Notes: generated by a model not told the origin, from the sequence alone. Numbered from the stretch's first letter, positions 1 through 8,689 are shown. The stretch is DNA of 64,000 nucleotides from an uncultured Phascolarctobacterium sp. (GCF_937920985.1 NZ_CALDXR010000013.1:1-64000), one strand, 5' to 3'. Numbers and translations: made by a program.

Positions 1-145
1 AAGGTAGTCTCTATGTCTATCTTTTTGAATTGAATTTGCGCAACTTATTATACGTTATCAGGTATTTTGCTAGGTAACTTCTTTAGCATAATTATATTTT
101 GCAAAATGAAAAAATAGCTTGTGAAAATAATCTAAGCATATGCAA

Positions 146-198
146 AAAGACCTCCTGTAATCAGATATAAAAATCTGCTTGCGGGAGGTTTTTTTATG
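146..198 (+). terminator. Terminator-like hairpin for an upstream plus-strand unit
   Basis: Arms reading ACCTCC and GGAGGT, extended by CAGA/TCTG, enclose an A-rich loop and are followed by seven T. The transcript it ends must lie to the left of the window. The A+T-rich 145 bases before it hold no open frame that I can support. Confidence 0.6.
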
Positions 199-203
199 CG
201 TAA

Positions 204-237
204 AAAAACACAGCAGACACTGAATCTGCTGCGTATT
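204..237 (-). terminator. Terminator of the mrp-ybaK unit
   Basis: Read on the minus strand, GCAGCAGA pairs with TCTGCTGT around a short loop and is followed by a run of T. It sits just past the stop codon of the YbaK-family gene. Confidence 0.65.
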
Positions 238-267
238 AAAGATTGAATTTGATGTTGTTACAGATGC

Positions 268-747
268 TTATTCCTGCCAGCCCTTGCATAAATCTACCCA
301 CCCCTGACAGTTGGCGCTGTACTGCTCCAGCTCGTCCGGAGTAAGCTCAATAGCGCTGTTGTGGCTGCCGCAGGCAGGGAAGAAGGTTACAAAGCGTTTG
401 AGGGAAACGTCAAGATAAACCTTAACGCCGTCATTGATGCCGAAGGGGCAGACGCCGCCGATAGCGTGGCCGATATCCGGCTCCACTTCGTCAGCAGTCA
501 GCATTTTGGCCTTGCAGCCGAAGAAATGCTTGTACTTGGCGTTATCTACCTTGGCATCGCCTGCTGTGACAATGAGGATAACGCTGTCATCATGCAGCTT
601 AAAGGAAAGGGTTTTGGCAATGCGCGCAGGCTCACAACCTGCTGCCTGTGCTGCCAGCTCTACGGTAGCGCTGGAGGTTGCAAACTCTATGATACGATTA
701 TCTGCATTAAATTGTTTCAAATATGTACGAACCTTTTCTATAGACAT
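268..747 (-). CDS. YbaK/EbsC-family aminoacyl-tRNA deacylase
   Basis: The 159-residue product matches the single-domain YbaK/EbsC fold, which clears mischarged tRNA such as Cys-tRNA(Pro) or Ala-tRNA(Pro) in the cytoplasm. The family's conserved lysine is in the AKTLSFK segment near residue 47, and the glycine-rich GGVCPFGI segment lies near residue 98. Length is normal for the family. An AGGGAGG ribosome site stands 8 bases before the ATG. The mrp gene lies 25 bases upstream on the same strand, so the two are probably co-transcribed. Which tRNA is edited cannot be read from the sequence. The fold assignment is firm; the substrate is inference. Confidence 0.85.
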   Translation of the reverse strand: MSIEKVRTYLKQFNADNRIIEFATSSATVELAAQAAGCEPARIAKTLSFKLHDDSVILIVTAGDAKVDNAKYKHFFGCKAKMLTADEVEPDIGHAIGGVCPFGINDGVKVYLDVSLKRFVTFFPACGSHNSAIELTPDELEQYSANCQGWVDLCKGWQE

Positions 748-772
748 GACAAAAGCCTCCCTTTAAAAATGC

Positions 773-1633
773 TTACTGAAAATTATCAGCTAAAAAATCA
801 CAGCAATCGTCCAGCTCTGCTACATGGCAGTCCGCCAGCTTGCCTGCATCGCAGGCTGCGGCCAAGGACGGGTTAATCGGCAGGCGGGCGAGCACCTTCA
901 GACCATAGGCATCGGCAGTTTCTGCCAGATGGCTGGGGCCGAAGATTTCGTAATCCTTGCCGTTATCGGGGCAATGGAAGTAAGCGTAGTTTTCAATCAG
1001 ACCGAGAATCGGAATGTTCATCATACGCGCCATTTTTACTGCCTTGGCAACAATCATAGAAACAAGCTCCTGCGGAGAGGTTACGATGATGATGCCGTCG
1101 ACAGGCAGGGATTGGAAGACGGTCAGCGGTACGTCACCGGTTCCCGGCGGCATATCAACAAACATAAAGTCTATATCTGTCCAGATGGCATCGCTCCAAA
1201 ATTGCTTTACCATGCCGGCTAGCAGAGGCCCGCGCCAAACAACAGGGTCAGAATCATTCTTCAAAAACATATTGGCAGAAAGCACCTCCAGACCGCAGGG
1301 AGCAGTCAGAGGCAGAATACCGATTTCGTTGGCTTTGGCCTTGCCGTTTACGCCAAGGTTATGTCCCATGGACGGACCGGTGATATCAGCATCCAAAACA
1401 GCACAGCGCTTACCGCGGCGCTGCATACTGCTTGCTAAAAGACCGGTGATGAGGGACTTGCCTACACCGCCCTTGCCGCTGACTACGGCGATAACCTTTT
1501 TGACGCTGCTCATCGGATTGAGCTGCGCACGGAAATCAGTTGCCTGTGTTTTTTCAGCTGCTGCGGAAGGACAGCCTTCACAGCTGCTGCGTTCGCAGGA
1601 AGATGCATTGCTGCATTGTTGTTCGTTAGACAT
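773..1633 (-). CDS. Mrp/NBP35-family P-loop ATPase (Fe-S carrier type)
   Basis: This 286-residue cytoplasmic protein belongs to the Mrp/ApbC family, which binds and transfers iron-sulfur clusters. The deviant Walker A GKGGVGKS is at residues 53-60, and the DMPPGTGD motif of the family follows near residue 160. The N-terminal tail is rich in cysteine (C7, C13, C18, C21), as in many anaerobe Mrp proteins. Oddly, the usual C-terminal CPxC pair reads CPDN here, so only one of the two bridging cysteines is present. A ribosome site AAGGTG precedes the ATG. It is the first gene of a two-gene unit with the YbaK-type gene. Confidence 0.88.
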   Translation of the reverse strand: MSNEQQCSNASSCERSSCEGCPSAAAEKTQATDFRAQLNPMSSVKKVIAVVSGKGGVGKSLITGLLASSMQRRGKRCAVLDADITGPSMGHNLGVNGKAKANEIGILPLTAPCGLEVLSANMFLKNDSDPVVWRGPLLAGMVKQFWSDAIWTDIDFMFVDMPPGTGDVPLTVFQSLPVDGIIIVTSPQELVSMIVAKAVKMARMMNIPILGLIENYAYFHCPDNGKDYEIFGPSHLAETADAYGLKVLARLPINPSLAAACDAGKLADCHVAELDDCCDFLADNFQ

Positions 1634-1673
1634 AAATTACACCTTACTCTCTAATTGATTATGAATAAATTTA

Positions 1674-2999
1674 TTAGTTAGCTTTTCTTACAGCCTTCAG
1701 CAGCAGGCCTACAGCGATACCGCCGAAGCAGGGAACAACCCAGCCGAAGCCGATGTCAAACAGCGGCAGGTTCTGCGCCAGAAAGTTATCCAATGCCATG
1801 AAGCGGATGTTGGCAACGCGCAGACCGTCGAAAACAGCGAAAATAGTTGTCAGTATCAGACAGATGCGGAAGGTCAGCTGATCATCATGGATAATTGCAC
1901 GACCGATGTTGAGAATTACCAGAGCGATAATAATCGGATAGAGCATGCAGATGACAGGAATGGAGAACTTGATGATGTTTTCCAGACCGAAGTTTGCTAC
2001 TACCAGGCTGAAAGCAGAGATGAAGAATACCAGTCGCTCGTATTGTATACGATTATTGCTAAGCTCGGAGAAATACCCGGAGATAGCGGTTGTCAGGCCG
2101 ATGCTGGTGGTGAGGCAGGCAAAGAAAATAATCAAGGCCAATACAACCTGACCGCCGAAGCCCATGTAATAGGTGCAGATTTTGCTGAGCAGAGTAGCGC
2201 CGTTAGGAATAACACCGAAAACATTGATGCTCAGTGCGCCGGTGTAAGCCAGTGCTGCATAGATGATAGCAAGGAAGAAGGCTGCAATCAGACCGGCATA
2301 AGAGCAGAGCTTGGTCAGAACCTTTTTATCGGTAATGCCTTGAGCTTCAATAGCCTTGATAGTAATAGAACCGAACAGAATTGCTGCCAGAAGGTCCATG
2401 GTGTTGTAACCTTCCTGGAAGCCGCGGAAGAACGGAGATGCAGCGAAGTCCGGATTAGGCATTTTCAGGCTGCCGGTAGGATTTACGAAAACGCAGACCA
2501 CGAGAACTGCCAGACAAATCAAAAGCATGGGGGACAAAAATTTACCGATATGACCGATAATTTTTGACGGATTAATAGAAAAGAAATAGGTCAGAACGAA
2601 AAAGAACACGGTGTATACCGGCAGGCCGATAGCTTCGCAGGAAGCAGGCAGCAGGCTGTGAATACCGGTGTCAAAGGAAACGGCAGCAGTACGCGGAATA
2701 GCGAACAGCGGGCCGATAGCCAACGCGCAGAGAATGGTAACAGCGCGGGCATACAGGGGATGCATAGGCATAGCAATGGAGTCCGGGTTATCGCTTTGCT
2801 TCATAGCCATAGCAAGTACGCCCAAAAGCGGGAAGCCGACGCCGCTCAGGCAGAAGCCGAGCATGCCCCAGCCAATGTTTTCGCCTGCCATTTGTCCCAG
2901 AACGGGCGGGAAGATTAAGTTACCGGCACCGAAGAAAAAGGAAAATAACATCAGGCCGATAGGGATGATTAATGAAAAGTTGATTTTATCGTTTTGCAT
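1674..2999 (-). CDS. brnQ: Branched-chain amino acid carrier protein
   Basis: The 441-residue product is a polytopic membrane protein with about twelve hydrophobic segments. It opens with the family hallmark FFFGAGNLIFPP near residues 20-31. BrnQ/LivCS carriers take up leucine, isoleucine and valine with a cation, and the length is typical. AAGGAG lies 6 bases before the ATG. A gap of 40 bases and no clear terminator separate it from mrp downstream. Cation and substrate preference are family inference. Confidence 0.92.
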   Translation of the reverse strand: MQNDKINFSLIIPIGLMLFSFFFGAGNLIFPPVLGQMAGENIGWGMLGFCLSGVGFPLLGVLAMAMKQSDNPDSIAMPMHPLYARAVTILCALAIGPLFAIPRTAAVSFDTGIHSLLPASCEAIGLPVYTVFFFVLTYFFSINPSKIIGHIGKFLSPMLLICLAVLVVCVFVNPTGSLKMPNPDFAASPFFRGFQEGYNTMDLLAAILFGSITIKAIEAQGITDKKVLTKLCSYAGLIAAFFLAIIYAALAYTGALSINVFGVIPNGATLLSKICTYYMGFGGQVVLALIIFFACLTTSIGLTTAISGYFSELSNNRIQYERLVFFISAFSLVVANFGLENIIKFSIPVICMLYPIIIALVILNIGRAIIHDDQLTFRICLILTTIFAVFDGLRVANIRFMALDNFLAQNLPLFDIGFGWVVPCFGGIAVGLLLKAVRKAN

Positions 3000-3055
3000 T
3001 AAGAGCTCCTTATTACTACCTTAATTAAAAGAGTAGTCTGTATTTTGAAATCATA

Positions 3056-3094
3056 GAAAAAGCCACCTAGTCCGTCAGGAGCATAGATGGCTTT
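3056..3094 (-). terminator. Terminator of tyrS
   Basis: On the minus strand AGCCATCTA pairs with TAGGTGGCT and is followed by a T run. It lies just past the tyrS stop codon. Confidence 0.7.
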
Positions 3095-3101
3095 AAAAGG
3101 C

Positions 3102-4325
3102 TTATTTTACCAGCAGACGGAAATATTTCTTTTTACCCTTACGGATTAACAGGCTCTTATCTGCATCAAACATGTCTGCGCTCAGGCATGCTTCTGCATC
3201 CTGCAGGACAGTGTCTGCTACAGTCAGGCCGCCTTGGGCGATTAACTGACGAGCTTCGCGTTTGCTGCTGAAAACTTTAGCGGCAGTCAGTACATCGATA
3301 ATCTTGGCAGTCATATCTTCCGGGGTAATTTCGATTGCCGGTACGTTGCTCATGTCTTTGGCATTGCCGCCGAAGAGTGCTTCGGTAGCTTCCTGCGCCT
3401 GACGCGCTGCTTCTTCGCCATGAACAAGCTTGGTAACCTCATAGGCCAGTACTTTTTTAGCTTCGTTAATAGCTGCATCCTTCAGTGCGCTCAGACGACG
3501 AACCTCATCCATCGGCAGGAATGTCAGCAGGGACAGGCAGTTTTCTACGTCGCTGTCTGCAACATTGCGCCAGTATTGATAGAAATCATACGGAGAAGTT
3601 TTTTCCGGGTCAAGCCACAGAGCACCCTTTTCGGTTTTGCCCATCTTGCGGCCATCGCTGGTGGTCAAAAGCTTGCAGGTCATGCAGTAAGCAGGTTTTT
3701 GATCCTTGCGGCGGATTAATTCTACGCCAGCAAGCATGTTGGACCATTGGTCATCGCCACCCAGCTCCATAATGCAGTTATGGTCATGGTGCAGCTTCCA
3801 GAAGTCGTAGCCCTGCATAATCATATAGTTGAATTCAAAGAAGGTCAGACCTTTTTCCCAACGTTTCTTGAAGCATTCGGCAGCCAGCATACGGTTAACG
3901 GTAAAGTGTACGCCAACCTCGCGCAGCAGCTGAACATAATTCAAGTCTAACAGCCAGTCAGCATTGTTGACAATAATAGCCTTGTCTTCACCGAAATCAA
4001 TGAAACGGCTCATCTGCTTTTTGAAGCAGGCGATATTGTGAGCAATGAATTCCGGAGTGAGCATTTTGCGCATCTCGTCCTTGCCGCTCGGGTCGCCGAC
4101 CATGCCGGTGCCGCCGCCCAAAAGTACGATAGGACGATGGCCTGCGCGTTGCATATGGCTCATCATCATCAGGGCGATGAAATGGCCTACATGCAGGCTG
4201 TCCGCGGTGGGGTCAAAACCGATATAAAAGGTGATTTTTTCCTTCTCCAATAATTCTTTAATCTCGTCTTCATGGGACATTTGCTTAATAAAGCCACGTT
4301 CCATAAGCACGTCATAAACAGACAT
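3102..4325 (-). CDS. tyrS: Tyrosyl-tRNA synthetase
   Basis: The 407-residue class I synthetase charges tRNA-Tyr. The HIGH-type motif reads HVGH at residues 45-48 after the YIGFDPTADSL signature, and the KMSKS-type motif reads KMGKT near residue 230. An S4 RNA-binding domain fills about residues 340-407. Length is normal. AAGGAGG precedes the ATG. A consensus promoter stands about 60 bases upstream, and the leader is too short to hold a T-box. It is transcribed alone. Confidence 0.97.
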   Translation of the reverse strand: MSVYDVLMERGFIKQMSHEDEIKELLEKEKITFYIGFDPTADSLHVGHFIALMMMSHMQRAGHRPIVLLGGGTGMVGDPSGKDEMRKMLTPEFIAHNIACFKKQMSRFIDFGEDKAIIVNNADWLLDLNYVQLLREVGVHFTVNRMLAAECFKKRWEKGLTFFEFNYMIMQGYDFWKLHHDHNCIMELGGDDQWSNMLAGVELIRRKDQKPAYCMTCKLLTTSDGRKMGKTEKGALWLDPEKTSPYDFYQYWRNVADSDVENCLSLLTFLPMDEVRRLSALKDAAINEAKKVLAYEVTKLVHGEEAARQAQEATEALFGGNAKDMSNVPAIEITPEDMTAKIIDVLTAAKVFSSKREARQLIAQGGLTVADTVLQDAEACLSADMFDADKSLLIRKGKKKYFRLLVK

Positions 4326-4385
4326 CAGATAACCTCCTTAAAATTTAAGCTGTGAAAAACAGCCTAGGCGATATATATAATCTAC

Positions 4386-4414
4386 ATTATACAATATAAG
4401 CTTGTTTTTAGCAA
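4386..4414 (-). promoter_or_regulatory. Promoter of tyrS
   Basis: On the minus strand TTGCTA (4409-4414) and TATAAT (4386-4391) are separated by exactly 17 bases, about 60 bases before the tyrS start. Confidence 0.7.
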
Positions 4415-4439
4415 ATAAAAAAGACTTTATAAAAGTGAA

Positions 4440-4480
4440 AATGGCTGATATGCAGGAAAAAATCCCGAATATCAGCCGAA
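4440..4480 (-). terminator. Terminator of mscL
   Basis: GGCTGATAT (minus strand) pairs with ATATCAGCC around a loop and is followed by ATTTT. It lies just past the mscL stop codon. Confidence 0.6.
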
Positions 4481-4491
4481 AGTGTAAACTG

Positions 4492-4926
4492 TTATTCCAA
4501 ATGAGATGTGCAGTGCGGGCAACGGGTTGCGTCGTCGGCAATCTCGGATTTGCAGTAAGGGCACAGACGTGGTTCCGGTGCAGGCTCCGGTTCCGGAGTG
4601 AGCTTGTTGATCTGGCGAATCATCAGGAAGATGACAAAAGCGAGAATCAGAAAATCCAGTACGGAATTAATGAAGCTGCCGTAAGCGAGCACCGGTGCAC
4701 CAGCCTTTTTTGCTGCCTCCAGTGTAGCATATTCCTTGCCGTTGAGGCTGATAAACAGATTGGAAAAATCCATCTTGCCAAGCGCCATACCTAAAGGCGG
4801 CATAACGACATCGTTTACCAGCGAGCTGACGATTTTGCCGAAAGCACCGCCGATAATAACGCCGACGGCCATATCCATAACATTACCGCGCATAGCAAAT
4901 TTTTTAAAATCTTCTTTCATAGACAT
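4492..4926 (-). CDS. mscL: Large-conductance mechanosensitive channel with C-terminal zinc ribbon
   Basis: The product is an inner-membrane channel that opens under high membrane tension and protects against osmotic downshock. The N-terminal amphipathic segment and first membrane helix (MDMAVGVIIGGAFGKIVSSL) are typical of MscL, and a second membrane helix lies at about residues 77-97. I chose the start at 4926 because a GAGGGG site stands before it; this gives 144 residues, whereas a longer frame would add an unlikely tail. After a Pro-Glu linker the protein ends in a zinc-ribbon-like segment with C122, C125, C136 and C139. That ending is absent from the classical E. coli protein but occurs in some other MscL families. 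Confidence 0.93.
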   Translation of the reverse strand: MSMKEDFKKFAMRGNVMDMAVGVIIGGAFGKIVSSLVNDVVMPPLGMALGKMDFSNLFISLNGKEYATLEAAKKAGAPVLAYGSFINSVLDFLILAFVIFLMIRQINKLTPEPEPAPEPRLCPYCKSEIADDATRCPHCTSHLE

Positions 4927-5085
4927 ATATGAACACCCCTCGTCAAATGTATTGTTTATAGTATTCTCGTTTAATGCTAAATTTCCTGCTGCTTGACGAA
5001 AAAGTGCTTGTGACATATAATAAAAGGGAATAAATTCTGTGTTATGCAGGTTCATTTAGTTAGATATAGAGATGGAGGAAGAATT

Positions 5086-5421
5086 ATGCGTGACGATTTA
5101 GTAGTACCTGGCGAAGGCGAGGAGAATTATGTCCTGGCCCGTGATGCCAGAGTTGTGACTGTACCGTTCTCTCCCTTGGAAGAACGTATGCAGAAGGAAA
5201 AACCGGAGGTTTTTGCACGTCTGCAAAAGCTGAAGGAAATTATCGGTGAGGAAACCTTCAAGCGCCTTGTAAGCAAGGTGCATAACATCAACTATGCTGA
5301 TACCCGTATCATGCTTGTTGCTGAAAACGAGCTGCATCGTACCAACATTGAAAGAGAGATTTTACCGGCTATTGCTGAGGCTTTTGAGGTTACCAGCATC
5401 CGCGTTGTTACCCAAGGATAA
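5086..5421 (+). CDS. Small protein resembling the DnaA N-terminal domain
   Basis: This 111-residue protein is not one I know by name. The start at 5086 is set by GGAGG at 5074-5078. Residues 1-40 are polar. From about residue 41 to the end the pattern follows DnaA domain I: a helix ending in EETFKRLVSKV, a strand pair around DTRIMLVAENEL, a helix REILPAIAEAF, and a closing strand SIRVVTQ. DnaA domain I binds DnaB helicase and regulators. No AAA+ or DNA-binding domain follows, so this would be a free-standing domain. The gene stands alone, divergent from mscL and just before tRNA-Pro. The homology is my reading of the pattern and is unproven. Confidence 0.5.
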   Translation: MRDDLVVPGEGEENYVLARDARVVTVPFSPLEERMQKEKPEVFARLQKLKEIIGEETFKRLVSKVHNINYADTRIMLVAENELHRTNIEREILPAIAEAFEVTSIRVVTQG

Positions 5422-5438
5422 AATTTTTCAAAAAAGTG

Positions 5439-5467
5439 TTGACAAAAGCTTAAAGATGCTTTATAAT
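5439..5467 (+). promoter_or_regulatory. Promoter of tRNA-Pro
   Basis: A perfect housekeeping promoter: TTGACA at 5439-5444, a 17-base spacer, and TATAAT at 5462-5467. Transcription should start near 5475, about 28 bases before the tRNA. Confidence 0.9.
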
Positions 5468-5502
5468 TACATTCGTTGCTGATGAACAGCAACAACAAAT
5501 GT

Positions 5503-5579
5503 CGGGGCGTGGCGCAGTTTGGTAGCGCGCTTGTTTCGGGTACAAGAGGCCGTGAGTTCGAATCTCGCCGCCCCGACCA
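5503..5579 (+). tRNA. tRNA-Pro (anticodon CGG)
   Basis: A complete 77-base cloverleaf. The acceptor arms CGGGGCG and CGCCCCG pair, the anticodon stem CTTGT/ACAAG closes the loop TTCGGGT with anticodon CGG, and the T arm carries TTCGAAT. The 3' CCA is encoded. Confidence 0.97.
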
Positions 5580-5593
5580 AATTTAAAACTTAG

Positions 5594-5619
5594 GAACCGC
5601 ATGAAAATGCGGTTCTTTT
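5594..5619 (+). terminator. Terminator of tRNA-Pro
   Basis: GAACCGCAT pairs with ATGCGGTTC around a tight loop, followed by CTTTTC, 15 bases past the tRNA. Confidence 0.75.
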
Positions 5620-5652
5620 CGTATTTCGTTGGCATTACGAATACGTTATATC

Positions 5653-6582
5653 TTACCAATGCAGGAAATTTATAATAACCTGAATCATAATTTCTTTTTC
5701 TTCTGGGCGTGATTCTGCAATCATAAGGGTGATGGCGACAAGAGCACTGTCGCTGATAATTTTATTACCATCGTTATATAGTGCGTTATTCTGGTTTAGA
5801 AAATATAAGAACAGAGCTGCTGCGATACGTTTGCAGCCATCATTAAATGGATGATCCTTTACTAAGAAGTAGAGCAGATTGGCTGCTTTTTCTTCTAGTG
5901 ATGGATATGCATCTTGACCAAATGCACTTTGATAGATAGCAGATAAAATACCTTCTAATTTGCCAGGTTCTTTTTCCACGCCAAACACATCAGATGTCTG
6001 GCTAAATTCCATACTTTTTATAAGCTTCATGCATTCGCCATACTTAAGTAGATAAGAGGATTTAGAACCTTCAGGTATAGCAACGCATTGATGATCATAG
6101 GCATCAAGCAGTTCTAAAGAACGTGAATACTCATGAACTACTTTCAAAACATCTTCTGCATCAATACCAACAAGTCCACCTATAATATTAGACTGTATTT
6201 GCACTGTTTTATTCAACACAGCTAATCGTTTTTCATTAATTGCAAATCCTGCTGTTAAATATTGCTTAAGGATATTGGTTGCCCACTTGCGGAAAAGAAC
6301 GCCGTGAGGAGATTTTACACGGTAGCCAACGGAGATAATGACATCTAAAGAATACATTGTTACAGGTTTGTCTGAATTTGCAATATGCAAAAAATGCATA
6401 TTGCTTTTTTCGTCTAATTCTCTTTCTTTAAAAATATTTCTAATATGTCTTGCGATAACAGATTGGTCACGAGAAAATAAATCAACCATCTGCGCTTGTG
6501 TTAACCATACGGTATCTTCTTCAGGTGAAATATTAACTTCCAGTTCTAATTTGTCATCTTTAAAAGTAACTATATTAGTCAT
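5653..6582 (-). CDS. RhuM-family protein with C-terminal Fic/Doc-like domain
   Basis: The product has 309 residues when started at 6582, where AGGAG lies at the right distance. The N-terminal half matches the virulence RhuM family (TVWLTQAQMVDLFSRDQSVIARHI, then SVGYRVKSPHGVLFRKWA), which looks like a winged-helix DNA-contact module. The C-terminal part resembles Fic/Doc AMP- or phosphotransferases; its active-site loop reads HPFNDGCKR at residues 244-252. The family norm is DGN before K/R, so Asn is replaced by Cys. No Phd-like antitoxin frame is adjacent. The gene is clearly richer in A+T than its neighbours, which suggests acquisition by transfer. RhuM-Fic architectures are known; the function is not. 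Confidence 0.8.
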   Translation of the reverse strand: MTNIVTFKDDKLELEVNISPEEDTVWLTQAQMVDLFSRDQSVIARHIRNIFKERELDEKSNMHFLHIANSDKPVTMYSLDVIISVGYRVKSPHGVLFRKWATNILKQYLTAGFAINEKRLAVLNKTVQIQSNIIGGLVGIDAEDVLKVVHEYSRSLELLDAYDHQCVAIPEGSKSSYLLKYGECMKLIKSMEFSQTSDVFGVEKEPGKLEGILSAIYQSAFGQDAYPSLEEKAANLLYFLVKDHPFNDGCKRIAAALFLYFLNQNNALYNDGNKIISDSALVAITLMIAESRPEEKEIMIQVIINFLHW

Positions 6583-6991
6583 TAGTAAAACTCCTTTCCT
6601 AATTTCAACTTGTGACAATTTATCATGGTTTCACCGCCGTCAGCCTTGCGCTGGCGGTATTTTTCTTCAGCAATTCCATACACATCGTCAGACTTCCTTT
6701 AAAAAATATATCAATCTACATGTTTTGAATTGCGAAAAAATGTTTATATATTATAGTACCATTATAACTCTGTGTATTGCGTCGTGTCAATGTTAGCATG
6801 AAAATATATTTGAGTTTTAAAATTTGTAATAATATAAGATTAGGAACTACGTACTTCACAGATGATACGCTTAATATGCAAGTTCCAGATATCTCATCCC
6901 ACTAATTTCCACCATAAAAAGGATTTTCCCTTCGTTTTGTAGAATTATAAAATATAACTGAAAATACTATTTGCAGAATGGAGGCTTTGCG
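6583..6991. other. A+T-rich intergenic region
   Basis: Between the RhuM/Fic gene and the beta-CASP hydrolase there is no frame that I can support. A hairpin at 6633-6659 (ACCGCC...GGCGGT with inner CAGC/GCTG) is followed by ATTTTTC and could end plus-strand transcription. The rest is A+T-rich and probably holds promoters for both flanking genes. Confidence 0.5.
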
Positions 6992-8599
6992 ATGAAAATA
7001 ACTTTTTTAGGTGCAACGCGCACCGTTACCGGTTCCTGCTATCTGCTGGAGGTCAGCGGACATAAGTTTTTAGTAGACTGCGGCATGTTCCAAGGCTCCA
7101 AGCTGATAAAAGCGCTGAACGAAAAGGAATTTTTGTTTCATCCGGGAGAGATTGAGGCTGTTGTATTGACGCACGCCCATGTTGACCACAGCGGTCTGTT
7201 GCCGAAGCTGGTCAAGGAAGGCTTCCGCGGCCCCATCTATTGCACTAAATCGACAGAGGAGCTGTGCTCGATTTTGCTGCCGGACAGCGCGCACATTCAG
7301 GAGGGTGAGGCAGAATACGCCAACCGCAAAGGTATGCGTGCCGGCAAAAAAATTGTTGAGCCGCTGTTTACGGTTGATGATGCTGCCAGAGCCTTGCATT
7401 TGTTCAAGCTGCGCAGCTTTGGCGAAGCGTTTAATGTTGTTCCCGGCGTTACCGTAACCTTCCGCGTTGCGGGACACATTCTTGGTTCTGCTTTCGTAGA
7501 GATGTCTGTTAACGAAGGCGATAAAAAGACGCGCTTGATTTTTACCGGCGATATCGGTCAGCCGAATCAGCCGATTATTGAGGACCCGGCGGCAGCAGGC
7601 GGTGCGGATTTTATTATTACGGAATCCACCTACGGCAACCGCATCCATGAAGCCTACGATAAAGAGGGCGAGCTGGCGAATATTATCAACGATACTGTCG
7701 AGCGTGGCGGTAACGTTATCATTCCTGCGTTTGCTGTAGGGCGTACGCAGGTACTGCTGTACTATTTCCAAAAGCTGCAGGCGGAAGGCAAAATTCCGGA
7801 GATTCCTATTTACGTAGATAGTCCTATGGCCAACAGAGCTACGCAGATTACTATGACGAATCCCGAGGAATATGATGAGGAAGCGCGGGCACTTTACGCA
7901 ATGCAGGGACGCAGGCTGGTGTCTATGCATAATTTGCGCTTTACTGCCACGGTGCAGGAATCCATGGCGATTAACGAAATTCCGGGCAGCAAGATTGTTA
8001 TTTCGGCCAGTGGCATGGCAGACGCCGGTCGTATTCTGCATCACCTTAAGCATAATCTGTGGCGTGAGGACAGCAGCATAGTATTTGCCGGCTATCAGGC
8101 GGAGGGCACTATCGGACGCAGGCTGATAGAAGGTATTAAACGCATTAAGATTATGGGCGAGGATATCAGAGTCAACGCCAAAATTTACAATATGAAGGGC
8201 TTTTCTGCCCATGCGGACAAGCAGCAGCTTTTAGCCTGGTATAGCAGCATGAAGGAGGTTCCTAAGGCCTTTTTCGTTACGCACGGCGAGCTTGATGCAG
8301 CTATGGAGCTGGCAGATTCTTTGGGACGCAATCTGGGAACGGCAACCTACATCCCGCACTTTGGTGACTGTGCCGAAATCCATGGTACCGAGTGGCAGAT
8401 GCATGAATCCGAAATGGTTCAGGTTGAGCCTGCTGCTATCGACCTGCGTGCTTACATGCGTGGTATGGAACACGATTATCTGCTGCAGCGCAGCAAAATC
8501 GAACAGATTGTGGCGCGTAACCCGGATAAGGCGGTTATGGTACGCAAGAAGCTGGAAAAGCTGCATAAATATATGGACGATATCCTGAAGGATTTGTAA
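6992..8599 (+). CDS. Beta-CASP metallo-beta-lactamase-fold RNA hydrolase
   Basis: The 535-residue product has the metal site HAHVDHSGLLPKL at about residues 58-70, and a later ligand region ending TGDIG. The beta-CASP motifs follow: ESTYGNR, SGMADAGRILHHL, and the C-terminal FSAHADKQQLL. This is the CPSF-73/YSH1-like bacterial group, expected to cleave RNA in the cytoplasm. Its substrates are unknown. I set the start at 6992 because GGAGG precedes it. It is convergent with the aldolase gene, and both share one terminator. Confidence 0.88.
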   Translation: MKITFLGATRTVTGSCYLLEVSGHKFLVDCGMFQGSKLIKALNEKEFLFHPGEIEAVVLTHAHVDHSGLLPKLVKEGFRGPIYCTKSTEELCSILLPDSAHIQEGEAEYANRKGMRAGKKIVEPLFTVDDAARALHLFKLRSFGEAFNVVPGVTVTFRVAGHILGSAFVEMSVNEGDKKTRLIFTGDIGQPNQPIIEDPAAAGGADFIITESTYGNRIHEAYDKEGELANIINDTVERGGNVIIPAFAVGRTQVLLYYFQKLQAEGKIPEIPIYVDSPMANRATQITMTNPEEYDEEARALYAMQGRRLVSMHNLRFTATVQESMAINEIPGSKIVISASGMADAGRILHHLKHNLWREDSSIVFAGYQAEGTIGRRLIEGIKRIKIMGEDIRVNAKIYNMKGFSAHADKQQLLAWYSSMKEVPKAFFVTHGELDAAMELADSLGRNLGTATYIPHFGDCAEIHGTEWQMHESEMVQVEPAAIDLRAYMRGMEHDYLLQRSKIEQIVARNPDKAVMVRKKLEKLHKYMDDILKDL

Positions 8600-8628
8600 G
8601 AAAAAATGATATACGCTTTGCGTAAATA

Positions 8629-8670
8629 AAAAATGCACCATTCCTTGACAGTAGGGAATGGTGCATTTTA
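8629..8670. terminator. Bidirectional terminator between hydrolase and fba
   Basis: AAAATGCACCATTCC pairs perfectly with GGAATGGTGCATTTT. The A and T flanks allow termination in both directions between two convergent genes. Confidence 0.85.
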
Positions 8671-8689
8671 GTTTTTAAATCGTTATAGC

